Below, piece after piece: positions 1 through 6,730 of a stretch of 26,426 nt of DNA. The stretch is from positions 1 to 26,426 of the forward strand of contig CANROR010000010.1 of the NCBI GenBank assembly GCA_947632275.1. Direction: 5' to 3'. The DNA comes from an uncultured Bacilli bacterium. GTDB taxonomy: Bacteria; Bacillota_I; Bacilli_A; RF39; UBA660. A program made the translations under genes and the position numbers. The number at the start of each line of letters is the position of its first letter. Position 1 is the first letter of the stretch. A model generated the notes under the pieces. That model had not been told where the DNA came from, searched no databases, and was given only the letters and a program-made list of their open reading frames with translations.

Positions 1-7
1 ATTTATA

Positions 8-16
8 CACCTCCTT
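8..16 (-). promoter_or_regulatory. Ribosome binding site of a gene off the left edge
   Basis: The minus strand reads AAGGAGGTG and the window ends 7 nt later, so a minus-strand gene should start just outside. The gene is probably prfB (release factor 2), which follows secA in many Bacilli; this is inferred from synteny only. Confidence 0.6.
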
Positions 17-22
17 AAATTT

Positions 23-60
23 AAAAGATGTCAACCATTTATAATATCGCGACATCCTTT
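23..60 (-). other. Hairpin between secA and the next gene
   Basis: AAAGGATGTC (60-51) pairs with GACATCTTTT (32-23), 10 bp including one G-U, around an 18-nt loop. It lies just upstream of the ribosome binding site at 8-16. It could end secA transcripts (only four U, inside the stem) or be leader structure for the next gene. The rest of 61-164 is AT-rich and I see no gene or convincing promoter in it. Confidence 0.4.
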
Positions 61-164
61 ATTTTACGTAATTTTTTTATCACTTTTTTGATTTTTTAGT
101 TGACAAAATTTAAATTAGATTAAATTTTTTATTAATTAAAATCCTCTAAATTACTTTATTTATC

Positions 165-2657
165 TCATTTTCCACAACAATTTTTATACTTCTTGCCTGA
201 GCCACATGGACAAGGATCATTTCGACCTATTTTATTAACTCTTTTAGGTTGTTGCTTAACTTTTTCTTTACCATCATTAGCATGGCCTTCTAAAGTTTGC
301 TTCCGTTCAATATTTTGTTTTACTTCGGCCCGAAGTAAGAATGTGGCAATATCACTATCAATTTTATCTAGCAAGTTATCAAACATTTCAAAGCCTTCCA
401 TGGTATAAGCTTGCACCGGATTTACTTGGGAATAACCACGAAGACCAATCCCTTCTTTTAAGTGTTCCATGGCACTCATATGTTCAACCCAGTTAGAATC
501 AATAACCCGTAAAGAAATAGCTTTTTCAAATTCATTCATTAAAGAATCGGCAATCATTTTCTTTTCATAGTCTTTAATGATAACATCATAAAGATAATCT
601 TTCATTTCTTGTTCTTTTAATTTTTCCACATCTTTATAATCAATATCATTAACAGTTCCTTTAAGAAAATTATTATTGACATATTCTAATATTTCTTTTT
701 TATCATCTTCCGTCAAATAATTTTCAGGGGGTATATGGCTATTAACTAATGTATCTACCACATTTTTAAAAGTTTCTAAAATTCGGTCATGAATACTTTC
801 TTCATCTAATATTTCATTCCGGCGAGCATAAATTATTTCTCTTTGTTCATTTAAAACGTTATCATAATCAAGCAAGCTTTTCCGAATATCATAGTTATTA
901 CCTTCAACTCTTTTTTGGGCCGTTTCAATACTTTTAGTTAAAGATTTACTCCGAATGGATTGATCGTCTGTTAAACCAACACTCATTAACATATTTTTAA
1001 TTCTTTCGGTTCCAAATCTTTTCATTAAGTCATCTTCAAAGGAAACAAAGAATTGACTTTTCCCGGGATCGCCTTGCCGACCAGACCGACCACGCAATTG
1101 GTTATCAATCCGCCGAGATTCATGCCGTTCAGTCCCCATGACAAATAAACCACCAAGTTCTTTAACACCTTCGCCTAGTTTAATATCGGTTCCCCGACCA
1201 GCCATGTTAGTAGCTAAAGTGATAGCTCCTTTTTCACCGGCATGCGCAATAATTTCGGCTTCTCTTTCATGGTTCTTCGCATTTAATACTTCATGTTTTA
1301 AACCGGCTTTTTTAAGCATCGCACTTAGTTTTTCGTTGGCTTCTACCGAAATAGTCCCAATTAAAATTGGTTGCCCGGTTTCATGAATAGTTTTAATCGT
1401 ATTAATAATCGCTTTATATTTCCCGGCTTCATTCGAATAAACTAAATCGGCTAAATCTTCCCGGATAACCGGTTTATTTGTTGGAATACAGATAACATAC
1501 ATGTTATAAATACTCCGAAATTCTTCTTCTTCGGTTTTGGCCGTCCCAGTCATCCCCGATAGTTTATTATACATCCGGAATAAATTTTGGAAGGTAATTG
1601 TCGCCATCGTTTTCGTTTCTGTATTAATGGTAACGCCTTCTTTAGCTTCAATTGCTTGGTGAAGCCCTTCGGAAAATTGGCGACCATGCATTAAACGACC
1701 CGTGAATTGGTCAACGATAATAATCGCATCATCTTGGACAACATAATCAATATCTTTTTTAAAACCATAATTGGCTTTTAATGCTTGATTTAAATGATGG
1801 ACTAAAACTGTGTTATCTAAATCATAAAGGTTAGCAATATGCATAATACTTTCAACTTTTTTACTACCTTCTTCAGTTAAAGATACATTTTTCGTTTTTA
1901 AATCAATAGTATAATCTTCATCTTCTTTTAATCTTTTTACACACCGATCGGCATCAATATATAAATTGTTGGAATTAAACCGACCCCCACTGATAATTAA
2001 AGGTGTCCGGGCTTCATCAATTAAAATTGAGTCAACTTCATCGATAATACAGAAGTTAAGTGGTCTTTGCACCCTGTCTTCTTTGCGAACTACCATGTTA
2101 TCTCTTAAATAATCAAAACCAATTTCATTATTCGTCGAATAAGTAATATCCGCATTATATGCTTCTTGTTTTTCTTTTGGTGACATTTCTCTTAAGTTAA
2201 CGCCAACACTAACGCCTAAGGCATCATAAATCGGTTTCATCCATTCGGCATTCCGACTTGATAAGTATTCATTGGTCGTTACAACATGAACCCCTTTACC
2301 TTCCAAAGCATTTAAATAAGCCGGCATTGTTGTCGTTAAAGTTTTACCTTCACCGGTTTTCATTTCGGCAATATTACCATAATGAATGGCAAGTCCCCCT
2401 AAGATTTGAACATGGAAAGGTTTTTCCCCAATCGTTCTAGAAGCTGCTTCCCGACAAGCCGCAAAAGCCGGAACTAAAACGTCTTCAAGGGTTCCGCCAT
2501 CGGCCAAAACTTTTTTAAACTCTTCCGTTTTATTTTTTAATTCTTCATCACTTAATTTTTGATATTCTTCTTCTAAAGCTTCAATCGCTTGCGCTTGTTT
2601 TTCAAAACGTGATAATTCTTTATACTCAGAATCTAATAATTTTCTTAAAAATCCCAT
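165..2657 (-). CDS. secA: Protein translocase subunit SecA
   Basis: SecA is the ATPase motor that drives preproteins through the SecYEG channel at the cytoplasmic face of the membrane. At 830 residues it is of normal length. Visible features are the Walker A segment TGEGKT (about 101-106), the DEVDS Walker B (206-210) followed by IDEARTPLIISG, the helicase motif around TNMAGRGTDIKLGEGV, and a C-terminal SEC-C zinc finger CPCGSGKKYKNCC with Cys816, 818, 827 and 828. The ATG start follows AAGGAGA at a good distance. It has its own promoter and lies after the terminator of hpf. The order hpf-secA, with a probable prfB next, matches other Bacilli. Identification is certain. Confidence 0.99.
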   Translation of the reverse strand: MGFLRKLLDSEYKELSRFEKQAQAIEALEEEYQKLSDEELKNKTEEFKKVLADGGTLEDVLVPAFAACREAASRTIGEKPFHVQILGGLAIHYGNIAEMKTGEGKTLTTTMPAYLNALEGKGVHVVTTNEYLSSRNAEWMKPIYDALGVSVGVNLREMSPKEKQEAYNADITYSTNNEIGFDYLRDNMVVRKEDRVQRPLNFCIIDEVDSILIDEARTPLIISGGRFNSNNLYIDADRCVKRLKEDEDYTIDLKTKNVSLTEEGSKKVESIMHIANLYDLDNTVLVHHLNQALKANYGFKKDIDYVVQDDAIIIVDQFTGRLMHGRQFSEGLHQAIEAKEGVTINTETKTMATITFQNLFRMYNKLSGMTGTAKTEEEEFRSIYNMYVICIPTNKPVIREDLADLVYSNEAGKYKAIINTIKTIHETGQPILIGTISVEANEKLSAMLKKAGLKHEVLNAKNHEREAEIIAHAGEKGAITLATNMAGRGTDIKLGEGVKELGGLFVMGTERHESRRIDNQLRGRSGRQGDPGKSQFFVSFEDDLMKRFGTERIKNMLMSVGLTDDQSIRSKSLTKSIETAQKRVEGNNYDIRKSLLDYDNVLNEQREIIYARRNEILDEESIHDRILETFKNVVDTLVNSHIPPENYLTEDDKKEILEYVNNNFLKGTVNDIDYKDVEKLKEQEMKDYLYDVIIKDYEKKMIADSLMNEFEKAISLRVIDSNWVEHMSAMEHLKEGIGLRGYSQVNPVQAYTMEGFEMFDNLLDKIDSDIATFLLRAEVKQNIERKQTLEGHANDGKEKVKQQPKRVNKIGRNDPCPCGSGKKYKNCCGK

Positions 2658-2682
2658 AATGTCTTTCTCCTTATCAAAGTAT

Positions 2683-2711
2683 ATTGTAACACGTTTAGAC
2701 CCAATTAGTAA
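2683..2711 (-). promoter_or_regulatory. Promoter of secA
   Basis: On the minus strand TACAAT (2688-2683) carries an extended -10 (TGT just upstream) with a weak -35, TTACTA (2711-2706), at 17 bp. It lies between the hpf terminator and the secA ribosome binding site. Confidence 0.55.
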
Positions 2712-2751
2712 ATGCGAAAATTAGGCTTTAGAAAAAATTAATTTACCATAT

Positions 2752-2773
2752 AAAAAATCAGGATTGCTCCTGA
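2752..2773 (-). terminator. Rho-independent terminator of hpf
   Basis: A perfect 6-bp stem TCAGGA/TCCTGA with a 4-nt loop is followed on the minus strand by six T (2757-2752). The stem starts at the base next to the hpf stop codon. Confidence 0.85.
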
Positions 2774-3307
2774 CTATTTAACATTAATTATCCCTAAACT
2801 ATCATCTTTTCTTTTATAAAGAACAGATACACATTCTTCATCAATATTTTTAAAGACAAAGAAATCATGATTTAATAGTTCCATTTGTAAAACCGCTTCT
2901 TCTTCATCCATCGGTTTCATTTCGACATTTTTTCTTTTCACAATTTTAACATCATCAAGTTCTTCTTCAGGAACTTCAAAATTAAAACTCATTTCAAATT
3001 TTTCTAAATCTTTATATTTATCATTAAGTCTCGTTTTATTTTTTCTTATTTGTCTTTCTAACTTATCAATTACTAAATCAATAGCCGCATATAAGTCTTG
3101 ATCTCTTTCTTCGGCTCTTAAAGTAAAGCGACTCGTTGGAATCGTAACTTCAATAATTTGTTCATTATTTCTAATTCTAATTAATACCTTACCTTCAACG
3201 CCCTTAGTATTTGCAAAGTATTTATCTAAGCGTGCAATTTTTTCTTCAATATAATCCTTAATTGATTTTGTAACTGTAACTTTATCTCCGCGAATATTTA
3301 ATTTCAT
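2774..3307 (-). CDS. hpf: Ribosome hibernation promoting factor, long form
   Basis: Long HPF binds the small ribosomal subunit and dimerises 70S particles into inactive 100S ribosomes in stationary phase. The 177 residues comprise an N-terminal S30AE/RaiA-type domain (about 1-100, beginning MKLNIRGDKVTVTKSIKDYI) and a C-terminal dimerisation domain (about 120-177, containing KRKNVEMKPMDEEEAVLQM). The length fits the long form rather than the short enterobacterial type. The ATG is preceded by AGGAGA. It is a single-gene unit between the cspA and hpf terminators. The neighbourhood with cspA and secA is as in B. subtilis. Identification is firm. Confidence 0.97.
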   Translation of the reverse strand: MKLNIRGDKVTVTKSIKDYIEEKIARLDKYFANTKGVEGKVLIRIRNNEQIIEVTIPTSRFTLRAEERDQDLYAAIDLVIDKLERQIRKNKTRLNDKYKDLEKFEMSFNFEVPEEELDDVKIVKRKNVEMKPMDEEEAVLQMELLNHDFFVFKNIDEECVSVLYKRKDDSLGIINVK

Positions 3308-3326
3308 ATCATCATCTCCTATTAAA

Positions 3327-3335
3327 AGTATAACA
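3327..3335 (-). promoter_or_regulatory. Extended -10 promoter of hpf
   Basis: The minus strand reads TGTTATACT (TG at 3335-3334, TATACT at 3332-3327). No good -35 is present at 16-18 bp, because that space is taken by the cspA terminator tail. Transcription would begin about 13 nt before the hpf start codon. Confidence 0.4.
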
Positions 3336-3345
3336 TTATTGCAAG

Positions 3346-3366
3346 AAAAAAACTACTAAATAGTAG
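3346..3366 (-). terminator. Rho-independent terminator overlapping the cspA stop codon
   Basis: CTACT/AGTAG (or CTACTA/TAGTAG with a 2-nt loop) is followed by seven T on the minus strand (3352-3346). The cspA stop codon TAG (3358-3356) is part of the stem. Confidence 0.8.
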
Positions 3367-3568
3367 TCATTTGACGTTCAATTACATCAACAGCTTGTAA
3401 GCCTTTAGAAGTTTCTACTAATTTGAAATCAACTGTACTACCTTCACTCAAAGTTTTGAAACCATCTTTCACAATTGCCGAATAATGAACAAAAATATCA
3501 GATAATTGGTCATTTTCAATGAAGCCATAACCTTTTTCGTTATTAAACCATTTTACCTTTCCGGTCAA
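3356..3568 (-). CDS. cspA: Cold shock protein, CspA family
   Basis: A single-stranded nucleic-acid binding OB-fold protein acting as an RNA chaperone. RNP1 (KGYGFI) and RNP2 (DIFVHYSAI) are intact. I chose a TTG start at 3568, giving a 70-residue protein that begins MTGKVKWF like its homologues, with AAGGAAG 8 nt upstream. A GTG at 3577 would add three residues and is nearly as good, since AAGGA repeats occur at both distances. The gene has its own extended -10 promoter and ends in a terminator that includes its stop codon. The family is certain; the symbol is generic, because Bacilli usually carry several paralogues. Confidence 0.93.
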   Translation of the reverse strand: MTGKVKWFNNEKGYGFIENDQLSDIFVHYSAIVKDGFKTLSEGSTVDFKLVETSKGLQAVDVIERQMTTI

Positions 3569-3596
3569 ACTAATCACTTCCTTCCTTCTTGTTTTA

Positions 3597-3625
3597 AATA
3601 TAGCATAGAAACGGAAGCATTTTAA
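3597..3625 (-). promoter_or_regulatory. Promoter of cspA
   Basis: The minus strand has TGCTATATT (an extended -10, TATATT at 3602-3597) with TTAAAA (3625-3620) 17 bp upstream. A further unassigned stretch of about 85 nt lies between this and the upstream gene; no terminator for that gene is evident. Confidence 0.45.
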
Positions 3626-3710
3626 GTCCTATTCAACCGACAAAGTTCGACATTTTTTAATAAAGCACTTCTTAAGTTTAACATAAATTTAATAATTTGC
3701 AAACAAAATA

Positions 3711-4310
3711 TTAATTTATTTCTTCCAGAAGATATGTTTCATCATTTTTAAAATGGTAACAGATGTTATTAGATTTAGATTCTAAGAGTTTAGCAAAGGT
3801 ATCTAAATTCGGATTTAACCCAAAGAAAAAAATATCTCGTTTTTGTAATTTACTTTTTAAAACTTTTATTAAATCTTTTTCCGTTAATAAATCTTTTTCG
3901 ATTAAATAAGTTTCTTTTTCTTTATACATATTTTGAAAACTAACAATTAAATAATTTTCATTATAATTAATAAAAGCATTTTTCTGATTAAATTTATATA
4001 TTTTCATTTCATTAATAATATTAACTTTCCGATAGTTTAGGCTCGCAAAAACATTAGTTAAGATATCAATATCGACTTTAGTATAACTTGGATTAACAAT
4101 AATTGTAATGGCATCACCAAAGATATTATTATTAAGTTTATTAACTTGTAAAAATTTTTGATAACTTTTACTAAATAATTTCGCATTGGCAATTTTGCCA
4201 TTTTTCAAAGCTTTATTTAATACTTTATATTTATATATTTTGCTATTATTTTTGGCTTTTAATAAAATATAATCATCTACTAAATATAAAATGTTTTTAC
4301 TTTTTTTCAT
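3711..4310 (-). CDS. Uncharacterised protein, possible remnant of MreB/Mbl actin-like protein
   Basis: No clear family motif is present in these 199 residues. The segment ALKNGKIANAKLFSKSYQKF, followed by an IIVNPSYTKVD stretch, then YRKVNIINEMKIY and later NYLIVSF, follows the order of MreB's P(I/L)xxGVIADFD..., VPSxVTxVE, xxVYLIEEPxAA and MVVDIGGGTTE blocks. The aligned glycine, glutamate and phosphate-binding residues are gone, and the N-terminal DLGTxN loop reads LVDDYILL. In B. subtilis mbl lies directly after spoIIID, as here. The start is 3 nt after the spoIIID stop, with AGAGG inside the spoIIID end, so the two are probably co-translated. My inference is a divergent actin-fold protein that cannot bind nucleotide. 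A chance resemblance is possible and only structure prediction would settle it. Confidence 0.75.
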   Translation of the reverse strand: MKKSKNILYLVDDYILLKAKNNSKIYKYKVLNKALKNGKIANAKLFSKSYQKFLQVNKLNNNIFGDAITIIVNPSYTKVDIDILTNVFASLNYRKVNIINEMKIYKFNQKNAFINYNENYLIVSFQNMYKEKETYLIEKDLLTEKDLIKVLKSKLQKRDIFFFGLNPNLDTFAKLLESKSNNICYHFKNDETYLLEEIN

Positions 4311-4313
4311 CCG

Positions 4314-4562
4314 CTACCTCTTTTTATATTTTAATCTTGTCGTTTCTCCTCCACGAATATGTCTCGAATCAATATGTTCTTGCATAATTTCTTCAATTGA
4401 TTTAGCTAAAGTACTATCAATATTTTTTAGTCTTTCGCTTAAATCTTTATGAACAGTACTTTTACTAACATTATAAACATTAGCAATCCCTCGAATCGTA
4501 TCTTTCGTTTCTAACATATATTTTGCTTCGGAAACCACTCTTTTTGAAATTTCCTTTTCCAT
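4314..4562 (-). CDS. spoIIID: Sporulation transcriptional regulator SpoIIID
   Basis: A small DNA-binding protein that switches mother-cell gene expression between the SigE and SigK stages. The 82 residues carry a helix-turn-helix (IRGIANVYNVSKSTVHKDL, about 23-41) and the basic C-terminal tail RHIRGGETTRLKYKKR that aids binding; both closely match B. subtilis SpoIIID, which has the same length. The ATG is preceded by AAGGGG 11 nt upstream. That ribosome binding site lies in the 3' arm of a 13-bp hairpin (4572-4603). It is fourth in the run rpiB-spoIID-spoIIQ-spoIIID. Identification is firm. Confidence 0.98.
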   Translation of the reverse strand: MEKEISKRVVSEAKYMLETKDTIRGIANVYNVSKSTVHKDLSERLKNIDSTLAKSIEEIMQEHIDSRHIRGGETTRLKYKKR

Positions 4563-4571
4563 TTATTAAAC

Positions 4572-4603
4572 AACCCCTTAATAAAACTTATTATTAAGAG
4601 GTT
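4572..4603 (-). promoter_or_regulatory. Hairpin covering the spoIIID ribosome binding site
   Basis: In the minus-strand RNA, AACCUCUUAAUAA pairs over 13 bp (one U-G) with UUAUUAAGGGGUU around a 6-nt loop. The 3' arm contains AAGGGG, the only Shine-Dalgarno-like sequence before spoIIID. The tail (GTTTAATAA) is poor for termination, so translational control or mRNA processing fits better than a simple terminator of spoIIQ. Confidence 0.7.
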
Positions 4604-4614
4604 TATTTTATGAT

Positions 4615-5247
4615 TTATTGTAAATCGTTTAAATTCATATTATAAAAGTCTTCAGGATCCATGGCAACGCCATTGTAATAGACTTCAAATAATAAGCAAT
4701 TATTTTTTTCATTTTCTAAAGCATTGTCGCCACTTTTACCAACAACCGTCGAAGTGGAAATGGCATCATTTTCTTTAACATAAACTTCGCCTAGACTATA
4801 ATAAACACTTTTTAAATTGTTATTATGGGTAATTTCGACCACATTACCTAAAATATCATCTTTGGAAACTTTTGTTACCGTTCCATCGGTTACGGCAAAA
4901 ATTTCAAATTCTTCATCGCTTACATATAAAACGCCACTGTTTTGTAAATAGGTATTTTCATAGTAAACTAATGATTGTTGTTGTTTCTTTTCATCATCTT
5001 TCATATCGTAAAATGATTTACTGATACTGACATTTTCGGCCAAATAAGGTTTAACAATTACGGCCGTTGAAGGAGTTTCTGATACCACCGGAACTGTAAT
5101 ATCTTTCATTGCACTAACGGCCATATTGCCATATTCTTCACTTTCTTGAAGAGTTGCGCCCAAAAAGGCAATACTCACAAATAAAATGCCAACAATCGTG
5201 ACATAAAGACTAGGTAAAACAAAACTTTTTAACTTTCTTTTTTTCAT
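4615..5247 (-). CDS. spoIIQ: SpoIIQ, forespore M23-fold channel protein (catalytic residues lost)
   Basis: SpoIIQ sits in the forespore membrane and pairs with mother-cell SpoIIIAH to build the feeding channel needed for engulfment and late forespore activity. The 210 residues show a membrane anchor (about 13-33), a linker, and a LytM/M23 domain (about 100-200) recognisable from AVTDGTVTKVSKDDILGNVV and the final LLFEVYYNGVAMDPEDF. The zinc ligands of active M23 peptidases are absent: the HxxxD position reads NSGVLYVS, HxH reads CLLFE and YaHL reads YYSLG. It is therefore expected to be structural only. It follows spoIID by 42 nt. The ATG is preceded by AGGATGG. Named by domain and synteny. 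Confidence 0.93.
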   Translation of the reverse strand: MKKRKLKSFVLPSLYVTIVGILFVSIAFLGATLQESEEYGNMAVSAMKDITVPVVSETPSTAVIVKPYLAENVSISKSFYDMKDDEKKQQQSLVYYENTYLQNSGVLYVSDEEFEIFAVTDGTVTKVSKDDILGNVVEITHNNNLKSVYYSLGEVYVKENDAISTSTVVGKSGDNALENEKNNCLLFEVYYNGVAMDPEDFYNMNLNDLQ

Positions 5248-5289
5248 AATTCACCATCCTATTTAAAGTATGGCTCATTTTAAAAAAAT

Positions 5290-6195
5290 TTATACATTTA
5301 TTTCCTGTATAGTTATATTTTTATAATAATAGTTAAGAATATCTTCATAATTTTTCCCAAGTTTCGCCATTTCATTAGCTCCATATTGACTCATACCAAC
5401 CCCATGCCCATAACCTTTAGTCGTTATGTTTACTTTATCACTTATTTCAATCGTAAAATCGGTCGACCTTAAACCTAACAAACTTCTTAACTTAGTTCCT
5501 TTAAATTCTTGATTATTAATTTTTAAAGAATTAATCCGTCCCGTGCTTGATTTTTGAATATCACTTATTACAATATTATCACAACTAATATTTAATTTTT
5601 GACAAAATTCTTCTTTCGTTAACGAAGTCGTTACTTCGAAATTTTTTAAAGATTTATCCCAACTTGAATCAACACTTGTAATATAATCACGCGCCTGGCC
5701 AAAAACTAAAGCCGAATCTTCCGTATAACCATTACTCATCGCAAAATAAAAAGCACAAATAACACTCCCATTATTAACCATTACTTGACCTTTAGTATCT
5801 AGTACCGCTTCTTTTACCTTATTATAATATTTATCAAAACCATCTTGCCATTTTGCCCGCATTTCTTCTTCCGTGATAAAAGATTGATTGGAAACATCGG
5901 CCACCAAATCATAATCTTTATTGGAAGTATTTATTTTATAAACAGCATAACTACGAGCCGCAATCGCTTGCGCTTTTAAAGCTTCCATAGCAAAAGAAGC
6001 CGGCATTTCCGCGGCTACTACCCCAATTATATAATTTTCTAATTCCAAATTACTTTTTTCGTTGGTTTCTTGATCTAAAAGCGTTACTTCGACATCTTTT
6101 TTCTCTTCTTCAACGACACTTTCTTTTTTGACACTTACTTTTACTGCAAAACAACTTAAAACAATTATCACAATTATTAAAATTTTATTTTGCAT
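5290..6195 (-). CDS. spoIID: Stage II sporulation protein D (lytic transglycosylase)
   Basis: SpoIID is a membrane-anchored lytic transglycosylase that, with SpoIIM and SpoIIP, trims peptidoglycan during engulfment. The 301 residues comprise an N-terminal membrane anchor (4-20) and the SpoIID/LytB domain. Glu63 in VVAAEMPASF is the expected catalytic acid. FYFAMSNGYTEDS and GYGHGVGMSQYGA (about 261-273) are the other family signatures. The start is 15 nt after the rpiB stop, with a weak AGGG ribosome binding site, indicating an operon with rpiB upstream and spoIIQ downstream. I could not pick out a SigE promoter in the short gaps. Identification is firm. Confidence 0.97.
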   Translation of the reverse strand: MQNKILIIVIIVLSCFAVKVSVKKESVVEEEKKDVEVTLLDQETNEKSNLELENYIIGVVAAEMPASFAMEALKAQAIAARSYAVYKINTSNKDYDLVADVSNQSFITEEEMRAKWQDGFDKYYNKVKEAVLDTKGQVMVNNGSVICAFYFAMSNGYTEDSALVFGQARDYITSVDSSWDKSLKNFEVTTSLTKEEFCQKLNISCDNIVISDIQKSSTGRINSLKINNQEFKGTKLRSLLGLRSTDFTIEISDKVNITTKGYGHGVGMSQYGANEMAKLGKNYEDILNYYYKNITIQEINV

Positions 6196-6210
6196 ATTAT
6201 TTTACCCTAA

Positions 6211-6657
6211 TTAATTATATGAACCATTTTCGATTTTATTAATTTTTTCAATTCTTCTTAAATGTCTTTCTTCTTTAGCTTCTTCTGTTTCAATAAAAGT
6301 ATCAACCATTTCAATTATTTCTTCATAAGCCATTTTATCCGACAAAGCTATGACATTAGCTCCATTGTGCATTCGGGCGAGATACGCTTCTTCTTTATTA
6401 CTAACTTTAGCGCATCTTATTCCTTTTACTTTATTGGCCGCGATACTCATGCCAATACCTGTCCCACATAATAATATACCTAAAGCTTCATCCCTTAAAA
6501 CTTTCTGACAGATATCATAGGCAAAATCCGGATAATCATCAAAATCATTATTTTCTAAAGTGGAACCTTCAACCATATAACCTTTACTTTTTAAATATTC
6601 TTTAACTTTATTTGTTAAATCAACCCCAGTATGATCACAACCAATATATATTTTCAT
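6211..6657 (-). CDS. rpiB: Ribose-5-phosphate isomerase B
   Basis: Interconverts ribose 5-phosphate and ribulose 5-phosphate in the pentose phosphate pathway. The reading frame stays open upstream to 6768, but the true start is the ATG at 6657: AGGAGG lies 6 nt before it, the protein then begins MKIYIGCDHTG like its family, and the upstream extension overlaps the end of the neighbouring gene and its terminator. The result is 148 residues. Family motifs are CDHTG, the LLCGTGIGMSIAANK loop with the catalytic Cys64, and HNGANV. It probably starts the operon leading to spoIID-spoIIQ-spoIIID. A TATAAT at 6681-6676 with TTGTTT 16 bp upstream could be its promoter, but transcription would begin inside the ribosome binding site. 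Confidence 0.96.
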   Translation of the reverse strand: MKIYIGCDHTGVDLTNKVKEYLKSKGYMVEGSTLENNDFDDYPDFAYDICQKVLRDEALGILLCGTGIGMSIAANKVKGIRCAKVSNKEEAYLARMHNGANVIALSDKMAYEEIIEMVDTFIETEEAKEERHLRRIEKINKIENGSYN

Positions 6658-6685
6658 TTTGGTCCTCCTATCAATATTATAAATT

Positions 6686-6717
6686 AAAAAAGAAAAGAAA
6701 CAAAATATTTTGTTTCT
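6686..6717 (-). terminator. Terminator of the large surface protein gene
   Basis: AGAAACAAAAT/ATTTTGTTTCT is a perfect inverted repeat (6696-6717), followed on the minus strand by a T-rich tail (TTTCTTTTTTAATTT). It lies 14 nt after the stop codon at 6731. Confidence 0.75.
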
Positions 6718-6730
6718 CATTTGACATTTT

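Noticed and set aside
35..45. A TTGACA on the minus strand (near 37-32) as promoter of the gene off the left edge.
   Set aside because: At 16-18 bp downstream lies the ribosome binding site, not a -10 element.
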